This document shows positions 12,586 to 15,462 of a stretch of 15,462 nucleotides of DNA, piece after piece (the stretch's first letter is position 1; every line of letters begins with the position of its first letter). The translations under genes were made by a program, and so were the position numbers. The DNA is from Eubacteriales Family XIII. Incertae Sedis bacterium (GTDB taxonomy: Bacteria; Bacillota; Clostridia; Peptostreptococcales; Anaerovoracaceae), in assembly GCA_031278255.1 (NCBI GenBank), contig JAITKU010000219.1, positions 1 to 15,462 of the forward strand, read 5' to 3'. The notes under the pieces are model-generated. The model was not told where the DNA came from. It worked only from the letters and a program-made list of their open reading frames with translations, and made no database searches.

Positions 12586-13758
12586 ATGAAACACGAAGAA
12601 TTGAAAAAACTGGATCAAGATACAATATTAGGAACATACGCGCGCAATGATGTCAGCCTCGTATGGGGGCGCGGCGCGGTTTGCCGCTCCGAGGACGGCA
12701 AGCGCTATATAGATTTCACGTCCGGAATCGGCGTAAACGCGCTCGGCTTCAGCGATCCGCAGTGGGCGGAGGCCGTCGGCCGGCAGGCCGCCGCGCTGCA
12801 GCACACGTCCAACCTCTACTATACCGAACCCTGCGCCCTGCTCGCGGAACGCCTGACGGCGCGGACGGGACTCAGCAAGGTATTCTTCTGCAACTCCGGC
12901 GCGGAAGCCAACGAGGGCGCGATCAAGGCCGCGCGCAAATACGGCTTCGAGAAGCGCGGTATCCTGCGCCCGGAGATCATCACCTTGGAGAATTCCTTTC
13001 ACGGACGGACGATGGCGACGGTCTCGGCCACCGGGCAGAACGTCTTTCACAAGTTCTTCGCGCCCTTTCTCGAGGGCTTTGCCTACGTGCCCGCCGACGA
13101 TACGGCGCGGCTGCGCGCGGCGGTCACGGCCGATACCTGTGCCGTTATCATTGAGACGGTGCAGGGCGAGGGCGGGGTCGTCGCGCTCGACGCGGCTTTC
13201 GTGCGGGATATCGCGGCGCTCTGCGCAAAGCGGGACCTCCTGTTCATCATAGACGAGGTGCAGACGGGCGTGGGCAGAACGGGCAAATTCTACGCGTATG
13301 AGCATTTCGGCGTGCGGCCCGATATCGTGACCACGGCCAAGGCGCTGGGCGGCGGGCTGCCGATCGGCGCCATCCTCTTCGGCGAAAAATGCGACGCCGT
13401 CCTCGGCCCGGGCGAACACGGCTCGACTTTCGGCGGCAATCCCGTCGCCTGCGCCGGCGGTCTGGTGATTCTGGACCGCATAGACGAGCCATTTTTGGAG
13501 GAGGTCCGCCGCAAGGCCGCCTACATCACGGAGGCGCTCGCGAAGCTGCCGTCCGTCCGCTCCGTCAGCGGACTCGGGCTTATGATAGGCGTCGAGCTTG
13601 CGGAAAAGAACGCGAAAGAGGTCGTGGCCGCGTGCGCGAAGCGGGGTCTTTTGATCCTGACGGCGAAAGAGAAGCTGCGCCTGCTTCCGCCGCTGAACAT
13701 CGGCGCGGAGGAGACGGAAGAAGGGCTTTTTATCCTGCGCGAGGTCTTGGAGTCATAG
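12586..13758 (+). CDS. argD: Acetylornithine aminotransferase
   Basis: A 390-residue class III PLP-dependent aminotransferase that makes N-acetylornithine from the semialdehyde using glutamate; in many bacteria it also serves lysine synthesis. Lys252 in TTAKALGGGLPIGA forms the Schiff base. FCNSGAEANEGAIKAARKYG, NSFHGRTMATVSATGQ, ETVQGEGGV, IIDEVQTGVGRTGKFYAYE and GSTFGGNPVACA are all in place. The short N-terminus and its pairing with argB favour argD over 4-aminobutyrate or ornithine aminotransferases. The ATG at 12586 has GGGAGG (12576-12581) close upstream. The pathway genes argC and argJ are not in the window. Confidence 0.94.
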   Translation: MKHEELKKLDQDTILGTYARNDVSLVWGRGAVCRSEDGKRYIDFTSGIGVNALGFSDPQWAEAVGRQAAALQHTSNLYYTEPCALLAERLTARTGLSKVFFCNSGAEANEGAIKAARKYGFEKRGILRPEIITLENSFHGRTMATVSATGQNVFHKFFAPFLEGFAYVPADDTARLRAAVTADTCAVIIETVQGEGGVVALDAAFVRDIAALCAKRDLLFIIDEVQTGVGRTGKFYAYEHFGVRPDIVTTAKALGGGLPIGAILFGEKCDAVLGPGEHGSTFGGNPVACAGGLVILDRIDEPFLEEVRRKAAYITEALAKLPSVRSVSGLGLMIGVELAEKNAKEVVAACAKRGLLILTAKEKLRLLPPLNIGAEETEEGLFILREVLES

Positions 13759-13791
13759 GTTTGCACCGGTTGTCCGGAAAGGAGTTGAAGC

Positions 13792-15294
13792 ATGTCAAAT
13801 ATCGTTTGGATCATCATCGCTTTTATCATCTACGCGGGGGTCATGATCGGCATAGGGGCCGCGTTTTTTCGGAAATCCGAAAACCTCACGGACTATTTCC
13901 TCGGCGGCCGGAAGCTGAACGCTTGGGTCGCCGCCATGTCCGCGCAGGCTTCGGATATGTCGGGCTGGCTGCTCATGGGACTGCCGGGCGCCGTGTATGC
14001 CCTCGGCACGGGGCAGATGTGGATCGCGGTCGGGCTGGCGGTCGGCACCGCGCTGAACTGGATATTCGTCGCGAGGCGTCTGCGCCGCCACACCATTGCC
14101 GCGAACAACGCCATCACTCTGCCCGAATTCTTTGAGAACCGCTTCCGGGACGATACAAAACTGCTCCGCTTTGCCTCCGCCGCATTCATCATCATCTTTT
14201 TCGCGGTCTATACCGCCTCCGCTTTCGTCGCGGGCGGCACCTTGTTTTCCCGGGTGTTCGGCATAAGCTATCAGACGGCCCTGCTCATCGGCGTGCTGGT
14301 GATCCTGATCTACACCTTCCTCGGCGGCTTTGCCGCGGTCTGCTGGACGGACTTGATACAGGGTTCTCTGATGTTGATTGCGATTCTGGCCGTTCCCATA
14401 CTCGCGCTCGCGGATATCGGCGGCGCGGACGCGGTACGCGCGGCGCTGCCGCCCGAATTCCTCGACGCCGCGGGGGACGGCGCGGGCCGAACGCAGTCTT
14501 TCGTTTCCGTTATATCGCAATTGGCCTGGGGCCTCGGCTACTTCGGAATGCCCCACATTTTGGTGCGCTTCATGGCCGTCAAGTCGGACGCGACGGTGAA
14601 GCGTTCGGCGGCCATCGCCATCGTCTGGGTATTCTTGACGCTCGGTTTCGCGATCGTCGTCGGGATCGTGGGCGCGGCCTACGAACCGGGCCTCGCAAAC
14701 CCCGAGACGGTGTTTATCGAGATGATCCAAAGGACCTTTATGGCAGAGGGCGCCATCGTTCCGGTTCCCCTGATCGGCGCGATCTTCCTGTGCGCCATCC
14801 TCGCGGCCATCATGTCCACGGCGGATTCGCAGTTGCTTGTGACCGCCTCCTCCATCACGGGCGATATCTACAGGGCTTCCGTCAATTCCGGGGCCTCGGA
14901 CCGGAATTTGGTGTGGCTCAGCCGCGCCGCCGTCGTCGCGGTTTCCGCCGTGGCCTACTGCATTGCGCGCAATCCCGACAACAGCATCATGGGACTCGTG
15001 TCCAACGCCTGGTCGGGCTTCGGCTCGGCTTTCGGCTCGCTCGTGCTTTTGTCCCTGTATTGGCGGCACGTTACGCGCGGCGGCGCGGCGGCCGGCATTA
15101 TCGCGGGCGGCCTGACCGTTATCCTCTGGGACTACATCCCGTTCGGCGCGGCCGGAACCCTTGCCGGGCAGACGGGGCTGTACTCGCTCGTGCCGGGCTT
15201 CGCGCTGTCCTTTGTCTGCATTCTGCTGTTCAGCAAGCTGTCGAAGCTGCCGCCCGAATCCGCGCTGCGCGCTTTCGACGAGGCAAACGGCTGA
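13792..15294 (+). CDS. putP: Sodium/proline symporter
   Basis: A 500-residue membrane protein of the solute:sodium symporter family with about 13 hydrophobic helices. AQASDMSGWLLMGLPGAVYALG places Asp55-Met56-Ser57-Gly58 exactly where E. coli PutP has its sodium-binding Asp55. LRRHTIAANNAITLPEFF, LGYFGMPHILVRFMAVKS and the AAIMSTADSQLLV segment of helix 9 (the Ser-Thr pair that contributes to the second sodium site) also match PutP. The protein imports proline with sodium across the cytoplasmic membrane, for nutrition or as an osmolyte. The ATG at 13792 has AAAGGAG at 13778-13784. It begins 33 bp after argD and may be co-transcribed. No PutA or proline dehydrogenase gene is seen. Confidence 0.94.
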   Translation: MSNIVWIIIAFIIYAGVMIGIGAAFFRKSENLTDYFLGGRKLNAWVAAMSAQASDMSGWLLMGLPGAVYALGTGQMWIAVGLAVGTALNWIFVARRLRRHTIAANNAITLPEFFENRFRDDTKLLRFASAAFIIIFFAVYTASAFVAGGTLFSRVFGISYQTALLIGVLVILIYTFLGGFAAVCWTDLIQGSLMLIAILAVPILALADIGGADAVRAALPPEFLDAAGDGAGRTQSFVSVISQLAWGLGYFGMPHILVRFMAVKSDATVKRSAAIAIVWVFLTLGFAIVVGIVGAAYEPGLANPETVFIEMIQRTFMAEGAIVPVPLIGAIFLCAILAAIMSTADSQLLVTASSITGDIYRASVNSGASDRNLVWLSRAAVVAVSAVAYCIARNPDNSIMGLVSNAWSGFGSAFGSLVLLSLYWRHVTRGGAAAGIIAGGLTVILWDYIPFGAAGTLAGQTGLYSLVPGFALSFVCILLFSKLSKLPPESALRAFDEANG

Positions 15295-15462
15295 TCCGCG
15301 CGTCCCGCCGCCGTAATGTTTTGACACATATTCGACGCATATGAAAGGAATTCCGAAAAACAATACCGAGAAAAAACAAAAAACACACCGAAATGTGACT
15401 TTTCAGGCATACAATGGCCGTACAAGCCCAAAAGCCCAAGAGCGTCCCGGAAAAAACCTTTA

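Noticed and set aside
13795..15363. A 522-codon open frame antisense to putP, and similar long antisense frames at 3019-4200 and 8710-9954
   Set aside because: These are shadows produced by strong G/C third-position bias in the real genes. Their peptides are rich in Arg, His, Gly and Asp, show no family motifs, and lack ribosome binding sites.
15402..15440. CACA/TGTG stem followed by TTTT as a putP terminator
   Set aside because: A 4-bp stem is too weak and the element is about 90 bp after the stop codon.

Overview
The window looks like a chromosomal piece of a GC-rich, low-copy Firmicute, most likely an uncultured member of the class Clostridia. The basis is the gene content: SepF and DivIVA (Gram-positive division and polarity), a YggS-SepF-YggT-DivIVA cluster, RqcH, YicC-Gmk-RpoZ, strong AGGAGG-type ribosome binding sites, TTG and GTG starts, and a small two-CxxC protein resembling the sporulation anti-sigma factor Gin. 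No rRNA, tRNA, CRISPR array, insertion sequence or prophage was seen.

Layout, left to right. (1) 1-143, minus strand: the first 47 codons of an accessory ATPase of the AAA/DUF4143 type, cut by the window edge. (2) 451-5098, plus strand: a tight operon-like run of a membrane-anchored HlyD-like protein, yggS, sepF, yggT, divIVA, lspA and an RluD-type pseudouridine synthase. It covers the division scaffold, PLP homeostasis, lipoprotein signal-peptide removal and 23S rRNA modification. Compared with the Bacillus arrangement, ylmH and ileS are absent. (3) 5099-5602: a gene-poor stretch with a 12-bp perfect hairpin, a 50-codon Gin-like gene on the minus strand, and a 12-bp palindrome upstream of that gene. 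(4) 5603-8219: a plus-strand monoacylglycerol-lipase-like hydrolase that overlaps tail to tail by 65 bp with minus-strand rqcH. (5) 8386-10136, plus strand: yicC, gmk and rpoZ, divergent from rqcH; remA, often found between yicC and gmk, is missing. (6) 10137-10756: a stand-alone LytTR DNA-binding protein, preceded by a three-segment RNA that can fold as two mutually exclusive hairpins (one a terminator with a U-tract) and followed by a cluster of GC-rich palindromes. (7) 10757-15294, plus strand: a PHP phosphoesterase, argB, argD and a PutP-type sodium/proline symporter, followed by a 168-bp tail without a supported gene.

Most of the window is ordinary core genome. The parts worth a second look are the attenuator-like RNA before the LytTR gene, the Gin-like gene with its palindromes, and the unusual residue in RqcH. 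I do not see a convincing new multi-gene system.
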